Assembly (NCBI GenBank): GCA_947475415.1
Contig: CANJLH010000020.1
Location: 1-60,910, forward strand
Length of the DNA: 60,910 bases
Origin: Caulobacteraceae bacterium
GTDB taxonomy: Bacteria; Pseudomonadota; Alphaproteobacteria; Caulobacterales; Caulobacteraceae
Direction of reading: 5' to 3'
Position 1 is the stretch's first letter, and each line of letters starts with the position of its first letter. The notes beneath the pieces were generated by a model. The model saw only the letters and a list, made by a program, of their open reading frames with translations, made no database searches and was not told the origin of the DNA. This document shows positions 26,428-35,030 of this stretch, one piece after another. Made by a program: the position numbers and the translations under genes.

Positions 26428-26634
26428 ATGGCCACCTCCCCTCCCGCCGACGACACCGCGCCGCCGCTAACGCTCGGCGATCCGGCGGTGCAGACCTGCC
26501 CCTTCCCCGCATACGCCAGGCTGCGCGAAGAGGCGCCGGTCTATCTGGATCATCATCACCTACTAGCGTTTGCCCGGGTCCTTTGGCTCGCGCGCCAAGA
26601 GTCGTTCCTGAGGCCGGCCTGCGTGACCGCCTGA
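26428..26634 (+). pseudogene. Truncated cytochrome P450 N-terminus
   Basis: Following a good GGGGAGG, 68 codons are open. The first half (DPAVQTCPFPAYARLREEAPVYLD) is the proline-rich N-terminal start of bacterial P450s; from about codon 40 the similarity stops, and there is no heme or I-helix sequence before the GntR gene. It looks like the stub left by a deletion of a P450 gene. It is probably translated with the upstream gene because only seven bases separate them, but the product cannot be an enzyme. Confidence 0.65.
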
Positions 26635-26713
26635 AGGTGCGTTTGTTGCCATGGCAGGCGAATTGCGGAATGGTTCAAGCTGGCGGCCGATGTTCCGCTT
26701 GGGAGTTTGACGG

Positions 26714-28261
26714 TTGCCGAAACTCGACGCGGCGCAAAAGAAGTGCGTGCCAGGACCGAGTCCTTCAGGTTCCCCCTCGCCCCAACCACGCGAACCCAAG
26801 TTGAAGCTCGCCGAGCAGATCGCCACCCAGATCGAACAGCACATCATCGACATCGGCTGGCCGGTCGGTTCGCTGCTCGGAAGCGAGGCGGCCATGGCCG
26901 CGCAGTACGGGGTCAGCCGGTGGATCGTGCGCGAAGCCATCAGCATCGCCGAGCGCGACGGCCTGGTGACCATGAAGCGCGGCCGCGGCGGCGGACTGCT
27001 GGTCGCCGGCCCGGCGGCCGACGCGGTGGGCGGCGTCATCCGTAGCTACCTGTCGTTCGCCAATCCGACGCGGGAGGACCTGGGCTTCGCCCGCCGTGAG
27101 CTCGAAGAGTACATGGTCCGGCGGGTGAACGACCGGCTGCAGCCCGACCAGATCGACGACCTCCGGGCGCTGATCTTCGACACGGTCGCGGAGTCCGAGG
27201 ACAAACTTGCACTCCTCGGCATCGCCATGCTTCGCAAGCTGCTGGAGATCGCCGAGAATCCCGCCCTGCGGCTGTTCGCCCTGACGCTCTCCGGACTGAC
27301 CATCACCGCCTCATGGCGCATGCAGTCGCACCGGCCGATGATCCGCGAGATCCTGCGCTGCCGACGCGAACAGATCGAATACCTGATCGCCGGCGACCTG
27401 CCCCGCGCGCTGGAGAAGCAGACCGAGCATCTGCGCCTATCCCACGATACGCTCGGTCGCGGCCCGGCCTCCGCGCCGGTCGCCAACCTGCGTCAACGCG
27501 CCTTCGAATGGTTTGTCGCCGAGCTGGACGCGCCCACGCAGATGAAACTGCCCCAGCGGCTGGCCTATCAGATCCAGGACGACATCCTTGAGCTCAACTG
27601 CCCGGTCGGAACCCACCTGGGCCTCGAGGCCGAGCTGCTGCGGAAATACAACGTCAGCCGCGCGGTGTTCCGCGAAGCCGTCCGGGCGCTGGAACGGCTG
27701 GGCGTGGTCGAGATGCGCACCGGCCACAACAGCGGTCTGAAGGTCGCCTCGCCCAATCCTCGCAGCACCGTGCAGAGCGCCGCGCGATACCTGCGTTATC
27801 TGCAGACGCCGGCCAGCTCGATGCTCGAACTGCTCGCGGTGCTCGAGCTATCGGCCATCGAGCTCGTGTTCCATTCCCCCGCTCGCCTCGAAGGCCTGTC
27901 AAAGAGCCTTCCAACCGCCAAGCCGGCGGGGTCTGGCCGATCCGCCGCCGCCGTCCTGGCGCACTGCAGCGCCTTCGACATGGCGCTGGCCAAGGCCTGC
28001 GACAACCAGCTCATCTCGCTGTTCCTGGAGATCCTGATCGAAGCCCTGCGGGTCGAGGCGTCCGCAACGGACGCGTCGGAACCGGACGGCCTGCAGGCCA
28101 TCGAGGACGCCTTTCGGACCGCCCTCGCCGCCAAGGACGCCGCGCGCGCCCGGCGTCTGCTGATCGAACGTCGCAAGCGGATCGTCCCACTGCACACGGA
28201 GGCGCTGAGCGGCGCAACCCCACTCAGGCGTGCGCCGCCTCGCCCTTCGCGGAGTCGGTGA
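26714..28261 (+). CDS. Double GntR (FadR-like) transcriptional regulator
   Basis: This 515-residue protein contains two GntR winged-helix domains, each followed by a helical effector region. The first (about 30-105) reads KLAEQIATQIEQHIIDIGWPVGSLLGSEAAMAAQYGVSRWIVREAISIAERDGLVTMKRGRGGGLLV; the second (about 265-340) reads QRLAYQIQDDILELNCPVGTHLGLEAELLRKYNVSRAVFREAVRALERLGVVEMRTGHNSGLKVA. Normal GntR proteins have one such unit of 220-250 residues. Start TTG 26714 with GGGAG nine bases upstream. It follows the double ligand-binding proteins on the same strand and probably regulates this locus. Its 3' end overlaps the convergent amidohydrolase by 38 bases. Confidence 0.87.
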   Translation: MPKLDAAQKKCVPGPSPSGSPSPQPREPKLKLAEQIATQIEQHIIDIGWPVGSLLGSEAAMAAQYGVSRWIVREAISIAERDGLVTMKRGRGGGLLVAGPAADAVGGVIRSYLSFANPTREDLGFARRELEEYMVRRVNDRLQPDQIDDLRALIFDTVAESEDKLALLGIAMLRKLLEIAENPALRLFALTLSGLTITASWRMQSHRPMIREILRCRREQIEYLIAGDLPRALEKQTEHLRLSHDTLGRGPASAPVANLRQRAFEWFVAELDAPTQMKLPQRLAYQIQDDILELNCPVGTHLGLEAELLRKYNVSRAVFREAVRALERLGVVEMRTGHNSGLKVASPNPRSTVQSAARYLRYLQTPASSMLELLAVLELSAIELVFHSPARLEGLSKSLPTAKPAGSGRSAAAVLAHCSAFDMALAKACDNQLISLFLEILIEALRVEASATDASEPDGLQAIEDAFRTALAAKDAARARRLLIERRKRIVPLHTEALSGATPLRRAPPRPSRSR

Positions 28262-29558
28262 ACAGGCTCGGAAGCTGCTTCATCACGTCCGCCGCGGTGA
28301 CCACCCCGCCGCCGGTCTTCGGCGACACCCCGCCCAGCCCGGAGATCGTGCGGGTGTCGACGTGCGTCGCCTGGGCGCGCAGCGCGCCCACCGTGCACTT
28401 CTGCCGGCCGCCCATCTTGCCGATGGCGTCGAAGCGCAGCACCCGCAGCGCGTTTTGGTGCGTGATCATGTCGATCTCGGCGTGGGTGCACTTCGCCGTG
28501 GCGAAGTCGGCCCACAGCTGTTCCGGCGAATTCGGCCAGGTGATGTCGGCGTGGGGGTAGTCGTTCTCGAACATGATCGTCTCAACGCCGATCTTGTCGC
28601 GCGCCTCCAGCCCGAACACGTCCTCGATGAAGCAGCTGAAGAACCGCTCGCGGAAGAACGCGCTTGGGCGCTTGCCGCCGAAGGACTGCTGCGTCCATGG
28701 ACCATGGTTGCGCATCACCAGGTCGGCGCGCTCCATGAAGTAGGGGATCCAGCCGATCCCGCCCTCCGAGAGAATGATCTTTAGGTCGGTGAACTCGCGC
28801 AGCACGGACGACCACAGCCATTCCGAGGCGACGGAGAACGACGACAGGCCGACCTTGGTCAGGAAGGCGTCGATCGGCGATTCCGGCGACAGGTGTTCGG
28901 AACCGCCGCCGATGCCGATGTGGCAGCAGAGCACCATCCCGTGGTCGGTCAGCGCATTCCAGACCGGTCGCCAGTAGTCGTCGTGGATGCTCGGCAGGCC
29001 GAGCAGCGTGGGCAGCGCCGGGAAGCTGATCGCAACCACGCCGCGCGCGGCGAGCCGCCCGATCTCGACGACCATCTCGTTCGGATCCCAGAGCGGTATC
29101 TGCCCCATGGGGATGAACCGGCCAGGCGCGAAGTCGCACCAGTCGTGCTGGTAGTAGTCGTTGTACGCCTTCAGCATCGCCAGGCCGAGCGCCCGGTCGC
29201 CGGTGCGCAGCCAGGTCTCGCCCGACATGCCCGAGACCGAGCCGAAGCACAGCGAGCTGAGCACCCCGTTGACGCTCATGTCGTCAACCCTGGCCCTGGG
29301 ATCGTAGCAGCCCGAACGGATCTGGTCGTAGCTCGATGGTTCGAAGCCCAGCTCGTCGCGGGGTCGGCCAGCCACCGCGTTCAGCGCGAAGTTGGGATGT
29401 GGGCGGCCGTCGAAGACCCAGATGTCGGACCCGTCGGAGCCCTTCTCGATCCTGGGCGCGTGGCTGCGCCATTTGGCGGGGATATGCTTGGTCAGCAGGT
29501 CAGGCGGCTCGACGATGTGATCGTCCACGCTCGCGATCACCATGTCTTCAAGCTTCAT
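28224..29558 (-). CDS. Amidohydrolase family 2 protein
   Basis: This 444-residue protein belongs to the Amidohydro_2 metal-dependent TIM-barrel group. Landmarks are MVIASVDDHIVEPPDLL at the N-terminus (metal-ligand DDH), HGMVLCCHIGIGGG, LKIILSEGGIGWIPYFMERAD, and MFENDYPHADITWPNS. AGGAG precedes the ATG. A C-terminal tail of about 60 residues (TVGALRAQATHVDTRTISGLGG...) is shared with the neighbouring paralogue. The family includes decarboxylases and ring or ester hydrolases; substrate unknown. A TATAAT (29608-29603, minus strand) may be its -10 but no good -35 is visible. Confidence 0.87.
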   Translation of the reverse strand: MKLEDMVIASVDDHIVEPPDLLTKHIPAKWRSHAPRIEKGSDGSDIWVFDGRPHPNFALNAVAGRPRDELGFEPSSYDQIRSGCYDPRARVDDMSVNGVLSSLCFGSVSGMSGETWLRTGDRALGLAMLKAYNDYYQHDWCDFAPGRFIPMGQIPLWDPNEMVVEIGRLAARGVVAISFPALPTLLGLPSIHDDYWRPVWNALTDHGMVLCCHIGIGGGSEHLSPESPIDAFLTKVGLSSFSVASEWLWSSVLREFTDLKIILSEGGIGWIPYFMERADLVMRNHGPWTQQSFGGKRPSAFFRERFFSCFIEDVFGLEARDKIGVETIMFENDYPHADITWPNSPEQLWADFATAKCTHAEIDMITHQNALRVLRFDAIGKMGGRQKCTVGALRAQATHVDTRTISGLGGVSPKTGGGVVTAADVMKQLPSLFTDSAKGEAAHA

Positions 29559-29644
29559 GACGAGCTCCTGTTGAACGACGCGGCGCTGCGACCGCCTAAA
29601 TCATTATACTTCCAACGCGACAAATCGGTCTCTGGCCGCCGAGA

Positions 29645-30994
29645 TCATTCGCGGGCAGCGCCTCCCGGCGCATCTTCCTTGCCCCGTGACAGCTGGCCCA
29701 AGTCCATGGACTTGGCCAGTTCCATCATGTCGCGATAGGTCACCACCCCCTTCAGATTGCGCGACGGCTTGAAGCCGCCGACGTCCCGCTTAGGCGTGAC
29801 GTCCACGTGCGTGGCCAGGGCGCGCAGGGCGCCCACCGTCGCGTCCTCGGGGCGGATGTATTTGAACGGATCGAAGTTGAAGTACCGCATTGCGTTCTTG
29901 TGGGTCATCAGGTCCACCTCGTCCTTCGGCAACCCCTCCATGGTCCTCCACAACCGCTCGGGCGAGACCGGCCAGGTGGAGTCGGCGTGCGGGTAGTCGC
30001 ACTCCCAGGTGATCATCTCGATGCCGATGTCGTGGCGCGACTTCACCCCGATCGGGTCTTCGGTGAAGCAGAGCAGGAAGTGCTTGCGGATGACCTCGCT
30101 GGGTTTCATCTCGCCGAAATCGACACCAGTCCAGTAGCCGTGGAACTCCTGCACGAAATCGCAGCGCTCCTTGAAGAACGGCATCCACCCCATGTAGCCC
30201 TCGGACAGGGCGAACTTCAGGTCGGGGAACTTCTTCATCAACGGCGAATACAGAAGATCCGCGGTCACGTCGGCCAGGGTGATGTTCATCGTGGTGATGC
30301 CCACCGCCGCAGGACTGTCGATTGACGGATAGCGGAATCCGCCGCCGGTGCCGATGTGGATGCACACCACCAGGTCGTGGTCGCAGCATTCCTTGAACAC
30401 CGGGTCCCAGTAGTCGCTATGCACTGACGGCAGTCCGAAGTTGCAGGAATTCTCGGGAAAACAGAACGCCTTCGTGCCCTTCCTGGCGGTCCGCCGGATC
30501 TCCCGCACCGCCAGCTCGGCGTCCCACAGGGGGGCGAAGGTCACGGGGATGAACCGGCCCGGATGCTTGCCCGCCCAGTCCTCCAGGTGCCAGTCGTTGT
30601 AGGCCTGCACGCACGCATACATCAGGTCCATGTCCTCGCCGCGCAGGAACTGTTCGCCGGCGAACCCGGCGAAGGTCGAGAAGTTGGTCGAGGCCAGCAC
30701 CCCGTTGGCGTTCTGGTCTTCCACCCTGGCGTCGGCGTCCCAGCAGCCCTTGCGCATGTGGGAGAAGTTCGCCGGCTCGAGGTGGCGCTCCTCGCGCGAA
30801 CGCCCCGCCACCGCTGAAGAGCCGACGGTCGCACGCAGCTTGCCTTCCAGAACCCAGCGCTCCTGGCCGTTCTCCAGGGTGATGACCTTCGGCGCGCGGT
30901 CCTTGTACTTCGCGCCGATGTGGCTCGTGAAGCAATCCGGCGGCTCGACGATATGATCGTCGACGCTGATCAGTATCATGTCTTCCATGCGCAC
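29645..30994 (-). CDS. Amidohydrolase family 2 protein, paralogue
   Basis: A 449-residue paralogue of the next gene, beginning MRMEDMILISVDDHIVEPPDCF. It keeps DLVVCIHIGTGGGFRYPS, LKFALSEGYMGWMPFFKERCD and MITWECDYPHADSTWPVS. The tail TVGALRALATHVDVTPKRDVGG matches the paralogue, so both share an unusual C-terminal extension. GTG 30994 is preferred: AGGGGAG lies at good distance and the N-terminus then aligns exactly with the paralogue. It has its own strong-looking promoter at 31048-31075. Confidence 0.87.
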   Translation of the reverse strand: MRMEDMILISVDDHIVEPPDCFTSHIGAKYKDRAPKVITLENGQERWVLEGKLRATVGSSAVAGRSREERHLEPANFSHMRKGCWDADARVEDQNANGVLASTNFSTFAGFAGEQFLRGEDMDLMYACVQAYNDWHLEDWAGKHPGRFIPVTFAPLWDAELAVREIRRTARKGTKAFCFPENSCNFGLPSVHSDYWDPVFKECCDHDLVVCIHIGTGGGFRYPSIDSPAAVGITTMNITLADVTADLLYSPLMKKFPDLKFALSEGYMGWMPFFKERCDFVQEFHGYWTGVDFGEMKPSEVIRKHFLLCFTEDPIGVKSRHDIGIEMITWECDYPHADSTWPVSPERLWRTMEGLPKDEVDLMTHKNAMRYFNFDPFKYIRPEDATVGALRALATHVDVTPKRDVGGFKPSRNLKGVVTYRDMMELAKSMDLGQLSRGKEDAPGGAARE

Positions 30995-31047
30995 GATCGG
31001 TTTCTCCCCTGGGGACGCGCCCGCCTCGGCCACCTCGTTGTGCTGGT

Positions 31048-31075
31048 ATTATATTTACGAACCGAGCCCCGGCAA
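31048..31075 (-). promoter_or_regulatory. Sigma-70-like promoter TTGCCG-16-TATAAT
   Basis: On the minus strand TTGCCG (31075-31070) and TATAAT (31053-31048) are 16 bases apart, about 55 bases upstream of the amidohydrolase GTG at 30994. The -35 lies inside the end of the upstream SDR gene, which suggests the amidohydrolase is separately controlled. Confidence 0.5.
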
Positions 31076-31933
31076 GCGGCTTTGGCGGCCCGACGCTTTC
31101 CCCGCTGGCGCCTCCTCGCCGGACGCCACGAGCGCCTTGTAGTCCCTCTGGCCTTCCTGCCGCTGGCCCGCGCCGCGCAGGGTCAGGCCGCCGTCAACGA
31201 CGATGATCTGGCCGGTCACATAGGTTCCGCCGGGACCCGCCAGGAAAACGACGCAGGCGGCGATGTCGTCGGGCTCGCCGAGACGTCCCAGCGGGATGGA
31301 GGATTCAAGCCCATGCCGGATATCCGGGCTCGACCATAAGGGCCGGGTCGATTCCGACACGGTGAACCCAGGTGCGACGGCGTTGACACGGACGCTGAGG
31401 GGCGCCCACTCCAGCGCCAGGTTATCCATCAACTGAAGGCCCGCGCGCTTGCTGACGCCGTACGCAGCGACGTTCGCGGACGAACCGGTGCCTGCAACCG
31501 ACGAAATGAAGATCAGCGCGCCCCGCCGGGCGGCGAGATGCGCCAGGGCCGCATGGGCGAGGTGGGAATTATTGACGACATTGATGGTCAGCATAGCGGA
31601 GAAGTCGTCGGGGTCCGTGACGGCGGCCGATCCCAGAACGTCGGTCTTCGCAGCGTTCAACACGAGCGTGTCGAGGCGACCCCGCCAGGCGACCGTCGCG
31701 GCCACCAGCCGGTCAAGGCTATCGCGATCTGCCAGGTCCGCCACTTGCCCGAGGGCCCGGTCGTCACCGAAGCGGGCGTTGATTTCCGCGGCGCGGGCGT
31801 CGCATTCGGCCTGGCTCCGGCTGCTGACCACCACATAGGCGCCGTGTTCGGCCAGGCGGTTCACAATTCCCAAGCCGATCCCCTTCGTGGCGCCCGTGAC
31901 AAGGGCGACCTGGCCCGACAGATCGAACAGCAT
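31055..31933 (-). CDS. SDR-family oxidoreductase
   Basis: A 292-residue classical short-chain dehydrogenase: cofactor motif TGATKGIG, LVLNAAKT, catalytic Ser and YGVSK (SSVAGTGSSANVAAYGVSKRAG), VNAVAPGFTVSE and the C-terminal GTYVTGQIIVVDGGLTLRG. SSR after the second strand suggests NADP(H). An extra 35-residue basic tail follows the usual end. ATG 31933 is chosen; TTG 31942 is an alternative. It is the last gene of a run of three minus-strand genes starting with the sulfotransferase. Confidence 0.88.
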   Translation of the reverse strand: MLFDLSGQVALVTGATKGIGLGIVNRLAEHGAYVVVSSRSQAECDARAAEINARFGDDRALGQVADLADRDSLDRLVAATVAWRGRLDTLVLNAAKTDVLGSAAVTDPDDFSAMLTINVVNNSHLAHAALAHLAARRGALIFISSVAGTGSSANVAAYGVSKRAGLQLMDNLALEWAPLSVRVNAVAPGFTVSESTRPLWSSPDIRHGLESSIPLGRLGEPDDIAACVVFLAGPGGTYVTGQIIVVDGGLTLRGAGQRQEGQRDYKALVASGEEAPAGKASGRQSRLPGLGS

Positions 31934-31950
31934 CGATTTCAATCCCTGAG

Positions 31951-33210
31951 CTAGTCCCTATAGCGTTTGCGAACGCCGGCCACTCTTTCGGCGATCTGCG
32001 CTTTCCGCTCCGCCGGACCGATCTTCCGGCTCCCGGGCGGAAGGCTTTCCATCAGCGCGTCGAGCTTGACGACGCGCGATGTCCACTCGGGGCCCCGCAT
32101 GTCCTGCGACAGCATCCCGCGGTAACGCACCCACCCTTCGGGGAAGCCGGCCGTATCCAGCCAGTTGGGCACGCCTGGATCGTTTTGGGCGACGACGACG
32201 CGGCAACGGCCATCGCCCTCCAGCGCCGCCTGCGCGCCCGTGACCTCGACCAGGCGCCAACGATAGTCGGCCGTCACCCACCACACGTTCTCAAGTTCGA
32301 TCGACCACATGAGGGACGGGACCGGGGTGAACTCAAGCACCAGCGCCTCGTCCGGCGCAAGCGCCCACCAGGTCACCGCCATGACCCCGCCCGGATTGGC
32401 GTCGATGCCGCCGATCCGGCTGGGCGGCACTGGCATGTTGCGCATGTCGTTCTCGATGCGGCCCTCCAGGGGCGGCGGCCCCCACGCGGAGGTGGATTTG
32501 CGCACGAAGTTCGCGGCCTTGCGCAGGGCGAAGATCATCTGCTCCGGCGCCAGCAAAGGCGGGGGCGCCTCGCCGGCCTCGCCGCCGATCCGCTCGATGT
32601 GGATCGACATCGGCTCTTCCCGATTCCAGTCGTCGAACAGTTGCCGCACCCGGATATGGTTCGTCTCGTCGGTGATCCGCAGCCAGTTTCGGGCGTTCGG
32701 GGGGCGCTGCCTGCTGCAGACAATCTCGAAATTCCCGTCCGGCTCGACCACGATGTCGGGGCCGAGCAGCGGTTCGCTGTCGAGGACCAGCGCCCAGGGC
32801 TCGTTCCAGGTTGCGGCAGAGGACAGCGGGTCGGATGGATCCGGACGCCGCAGCGCGGTGAGCGCGATCCAGGGCGCGCCGCCCCGCTGACCCACGATCC
32901 GGTAGTCGCGTCGCCCGTCAACATAAGCTCCGTAGTCGCGCGACATGGACTTGTCGCCAGCTTGCTTCTTGACCGGATTGAACAAACCCAGCAGCCACGG
33001 ATGCTCAGGCATCGTTTCGTTCTCGACGTGCCAGAGGAACCCTTGCGCCACGGCCTGGGTCAGGTACCGGAAGGCCTCCGCGCGTTCGGTGGGCGAGGTG
33101 ACCCGGATGGGGTCCCGAAACAGGTCGTCCGCACTCCGTTTGAGTTCGTCGCAGAACGCATTCCAGGCGTCCCTCAGAGCCTGGTCCTGGCTAGTGTCCC
33201 CAAAGGCCAT
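31951..33210 (-). CDS. Uncharacterised protein, possibly DUF1214-related
   Basis: A 419-residue soluble protein without signal peptide. The N-terminal part (WNAFCDELKRSADDLFRDP, PTERAEAFRYLTQAVAQGFLWHVENE) and central strands (DYRIVGQRGGAPWIALTAL, GDGRCRVVVAQNDPGVPNWLDTAGFPEGWVRYRGM) recall the proteins annotated as DUF1214 that occur with sulfotransferases and SDRs in steroid- or terpenoid-degrading bacteria; this match is from memory and uncertain. GGGAGAAA precedes the ATG. Placed between sulfotransferase and SDR genes in a likely operon. Confidence 0.7.
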   Translation of the reverse strand: MAFGDTSQDQALRDAWNAFCDELKRSADDLFRDPIRVTSPTERAEAFRYLTQAVAQGFLWHVENETMPEHPWLLGLFNPVKKQAGDKSMSRDYGAYVDGRRDYRIVGQRGGAPWIALTALRRPDPSDPLSSAATWNEPWALVLDSEPLLGPDIVVEPDGNFEIVCSRQRPPNARNWLRITDETNHIRVRQLFDDWNREEPMSIHIERIGGEAGEAPPPLLAPEQMIFALRKAANFVRKSTSAWGPPPLEGRIENDMRNMPVPPSRIGGIDANPGGVMAVTWWALAPDEALVLEFTPVPSLMWSIELENVWWVTADYRWRLVEVTGAQAALEGDGRCRVVVAQNDPGVPNWLDTAGFPEGWVRYRGMLSQDMRGPEWTSRVVKLDALMESLPPGSRKIGPAERKAQIAERVAGVRKRYRD

Positions 33211-33249
33211 ATTGGTTTCTCCCCTCCCCTCTGTTCGCAGTCCAGCCGT

Positions 33250-34422
33250 CTAGGCGCGGCGCTCGCGGGTGACGGCGTATCGATCCATGTAGTCGCCAAA
33301 ATTGTCGTCGATGTCCTGCTCGGTCAGGCCGCATTCGGCGAGCGAGTAATCATGCGCGCCGTACCGGCCTTGGCCGTTCTTCGCGAGCCACGCTTCCATT
33401 CGCGACTTGGCCGCCAGGGTCAGGTCCAGTCCGAGGCGGTCGTAGATCCTCTCGACCTCGGCCATCGGCGCCGCGAGCATGGCGCTGTAGTCCACGTCCA
33501 CGAAGCGCGCGTTCATCCCCGGGCGCTGGCGGAATTCGGTCATCGCCTGCAGCGCCATCTTCCAGGCGAGGAGCTGTCCCCGCGCGGCGGCCCGCATGTC
33601 CGCCTTGGTGGGATCGTCGCTGAAGGTGCGGCGGAGCGCAGCGAACAGTTTGGCCAGCGACGGAATGATCCGCCCCAGGTCGCGGTGGGTCTGGACGAAC
33701 ACCGCATCCGGGTAGGCGTCAAGGATCGCTGGCAGATGGAGCATGTGGGTGGGCGCCTTCAGCACCCAACGGTCGGCCGCGCGGCGGAACTGCAACTGTT
33801 GCAGCACCTCCTTGTGAATCTGGAACACCGGCCGGTCGTCGGCCTGTGCGCAATAGGCGCCGTAGCGCGGCGCGTCCCAGAAGGCGCCATAGCCCGTGAG
33901 GGTCATCGCGTGCTCGCAGATGAAGATACATTCCTCGGCCACCGTCGCGCCGAAGGGGTGCATGGCCATCAGTTCCGGTCGCGTGAAGCCGTGGGCCTCG
34001 AGCATCGCCTGGACCTGCGCCATCCGCGGATCGGTCTCGAAGGTCGCCGCTTCCGGTGGCGGCGAGGGCGCCAGGATCTCCCAGGTTAGGGGCGAGCGGT
34101 TGGCCGGATCCTGCGAGAGCAACCGTAGCAGCGCCGTGGTGCCGCTGCGGGGCAGGGCCGGGATGATGATGGGAGAGCGGATCCGTTCATCGGCGATCTC
34201 GGGCCAGCGCTTGCGGTCCTCGATCATCTTGAGCCTGTTGGCCAGCACGAAGCCCAGGCGTTCCCGGCAGGCCCGCTCGCCGTGGGCGTTGAGGTTGGCC
34301 TCGGCGTTGACGGAGTCCACCAGGACGTCCAGCGGCGTGCGAATGTCAAACCAGCCCCAGTCGGAGAGCCGGGTCTCAGCCTCCGCCAGTTGCATCAGCG
34401 CCCCGGCGCTCGGCACGGCCAT
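33250..34422 (-). CDS. Sulfotransferase family protein
   Basis: A 390-residue protein with the PAPS 5'-phosphosulfate loop IIIPALPRSGTTALLRLLSQDP (about residues 85-107), the downstream catalytic-region PFGATVAEECIF, and the 3'-phosphate site VQTHRDLGRIIPSLAKL. This is the Sulfotransfer_3 type typical of actinobacteria and sphingomonads acting on lipids or hydroxylated metabolites. GAGGAG precedes the ATG. First gene of a minus-strand operon with the unknown protein and SDR, under an intergenic region that holds operator site C. Confidence 0.87.
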   Translation of the reverse strand: MAVPSAGALMQLAEAETRLSDWGWFDIRTPLDVLVDSVNAEANLNAHGERACRERLGFVLANRLKMIEDRKRWPEIADERIRSPIIIPALPRSGTTALLRLLSQDPANRSPLTWEILAPSPPPEAATFETDPRMAQVQAMLEAHGFTRPELMAMHPFGATVAEECIFICEHAMTLTGYGAFWDAPRYGAYCAQADDRPVFQIHKEVLQQLQFRRAADRWVLKAPTHMLHLPAILDAYPDAVFVQTHRDLGRIIPSLAKLFAALRRTFSDDPTKADMRAAARGQLLAWKMALQAMTEFRQRPGMNARFVDVDYSAMLAAPMAEVERIYDRLGLDLTLAAKSRMEAWLAKNGQGRYGAHDYSLAECGLTEQDIDDNFGDYMDRYAVTRERRA

Positions 34423-34458
34423 GCAAACTCCTCACGCGGCGCCCCTAGGCGTTGCATA

Positions 34459-34501
34459 GTTTGAGCGTAGACGATCCCCAGCTCAAACGGTATCCCATTA
34501 A
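34459..34501. promoter_or_regulatory. Inverted repeat and operator site C in the sulfotransferase/SnoaL divergent region
   Basis: GTTTGAGC (34459-34466) is an exact inverted repeat of GCTCAAAC (34481-34488). Directly next to it, CGGTATCCCATTAA (34488-34501; minus strand TTAATGGGATACCG) matches the motif found before the P450/amidohydrolase pair and the TonB receptor. Placement fits a regulator site for both directions. Confidence 0.6.
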
Positions 34502-34531
34502 GCGTTGCGTCGGAACCTTGGGAAAACAGCC

Positions 34532-34996
34532 ATGCAATCAGATGCCACCGCGCCGGATGAGACCGCAGCGGCGGGGGAGCCCATGCACCTGAGCCTGCCG
34601 CCGGCCGAGAGGCTTGAAATCCATGACATGGCTGCCCTGTACGGCATCCTGATTGACGACCGCGATTTCGCCGGGTTGAGCCGCGTCTTCACCGACGACG
34701 CCGTGTTCGTCATCCGTCCGAGCCGCGGCCGCGACGAGGTCCGCTTGAACGGCCTCGACGCCATCCGGAATTTCATGGACGGCGCAAACCACCCGCTGGC
34801 CCACCACGTCACCAACGTCGTCGCTGTCGCCGACGGGCCGGACAACGCCACCATGCGCTCCAAGGTGATCGCGACGCTGCCCAAGGCCCGTGCAGGCTCG
34901 GCGGATTACCGCGACCGGCTGCGCCGCACGCCACAGGGCTGGCGCATCGCCGAGCGGGTCGTGACCTTTCGCACAGGCGATCCGCCCCCGCCGTGA
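34532..34996 (+). CDS. SnoaL-like (NTF2-fold) protein
   Basis: A 154-residue protein with the cone-shaped NTF2/SnoaL_4 pattern: ERLEIHDMAALYGILIDDRDFAGLSRVFTDDAVFVIRP, GLDAIRNFMDGANHPLAHHVTNVV and a final DYRDRLRRTPQGWRIAERVVTFRTGD. The HH in the middle strand is common in this group, which includes isomerases, dehydratases and hydroxylase subunits. ATG 34532 is preferred over TTG 34505, which gives a poor N-terminus. It is a lone gene divergent from the sulfotransferase. Confidence 0.82.
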   Translation: MQSDATAPDETAAAGEPMHLSLPPAERLEIHDMAALYGILIDDRDFAGLSRVFTDDAVFVIRPSRGRDEVRLNGLDAIRNFMDGANHPLAHHVTNVVAVADGPDNATMRSKVIATLPKARAGSADYRDRLRRTPQGWRIAERVVTFRTGDPPPP

Positions 34997-35030
34997 GTTC
35001 GCCGCCCCGTCCGGGCGTCCAGACCGGTCT

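Noticed and set aside
29603..29631. TATAAT as a full sigma-70 promoter for the amidohydrolase at 29558
   Set aside because: No acceptable -35 hexamer at 15-19 bases; recorded only as a possible -10.
32185..34089. 634-codon plus-strand frame opposite the unknown and sulfotransferase genes
   Set aside because: No motifs; it spans two well-supported minus-strand genes.
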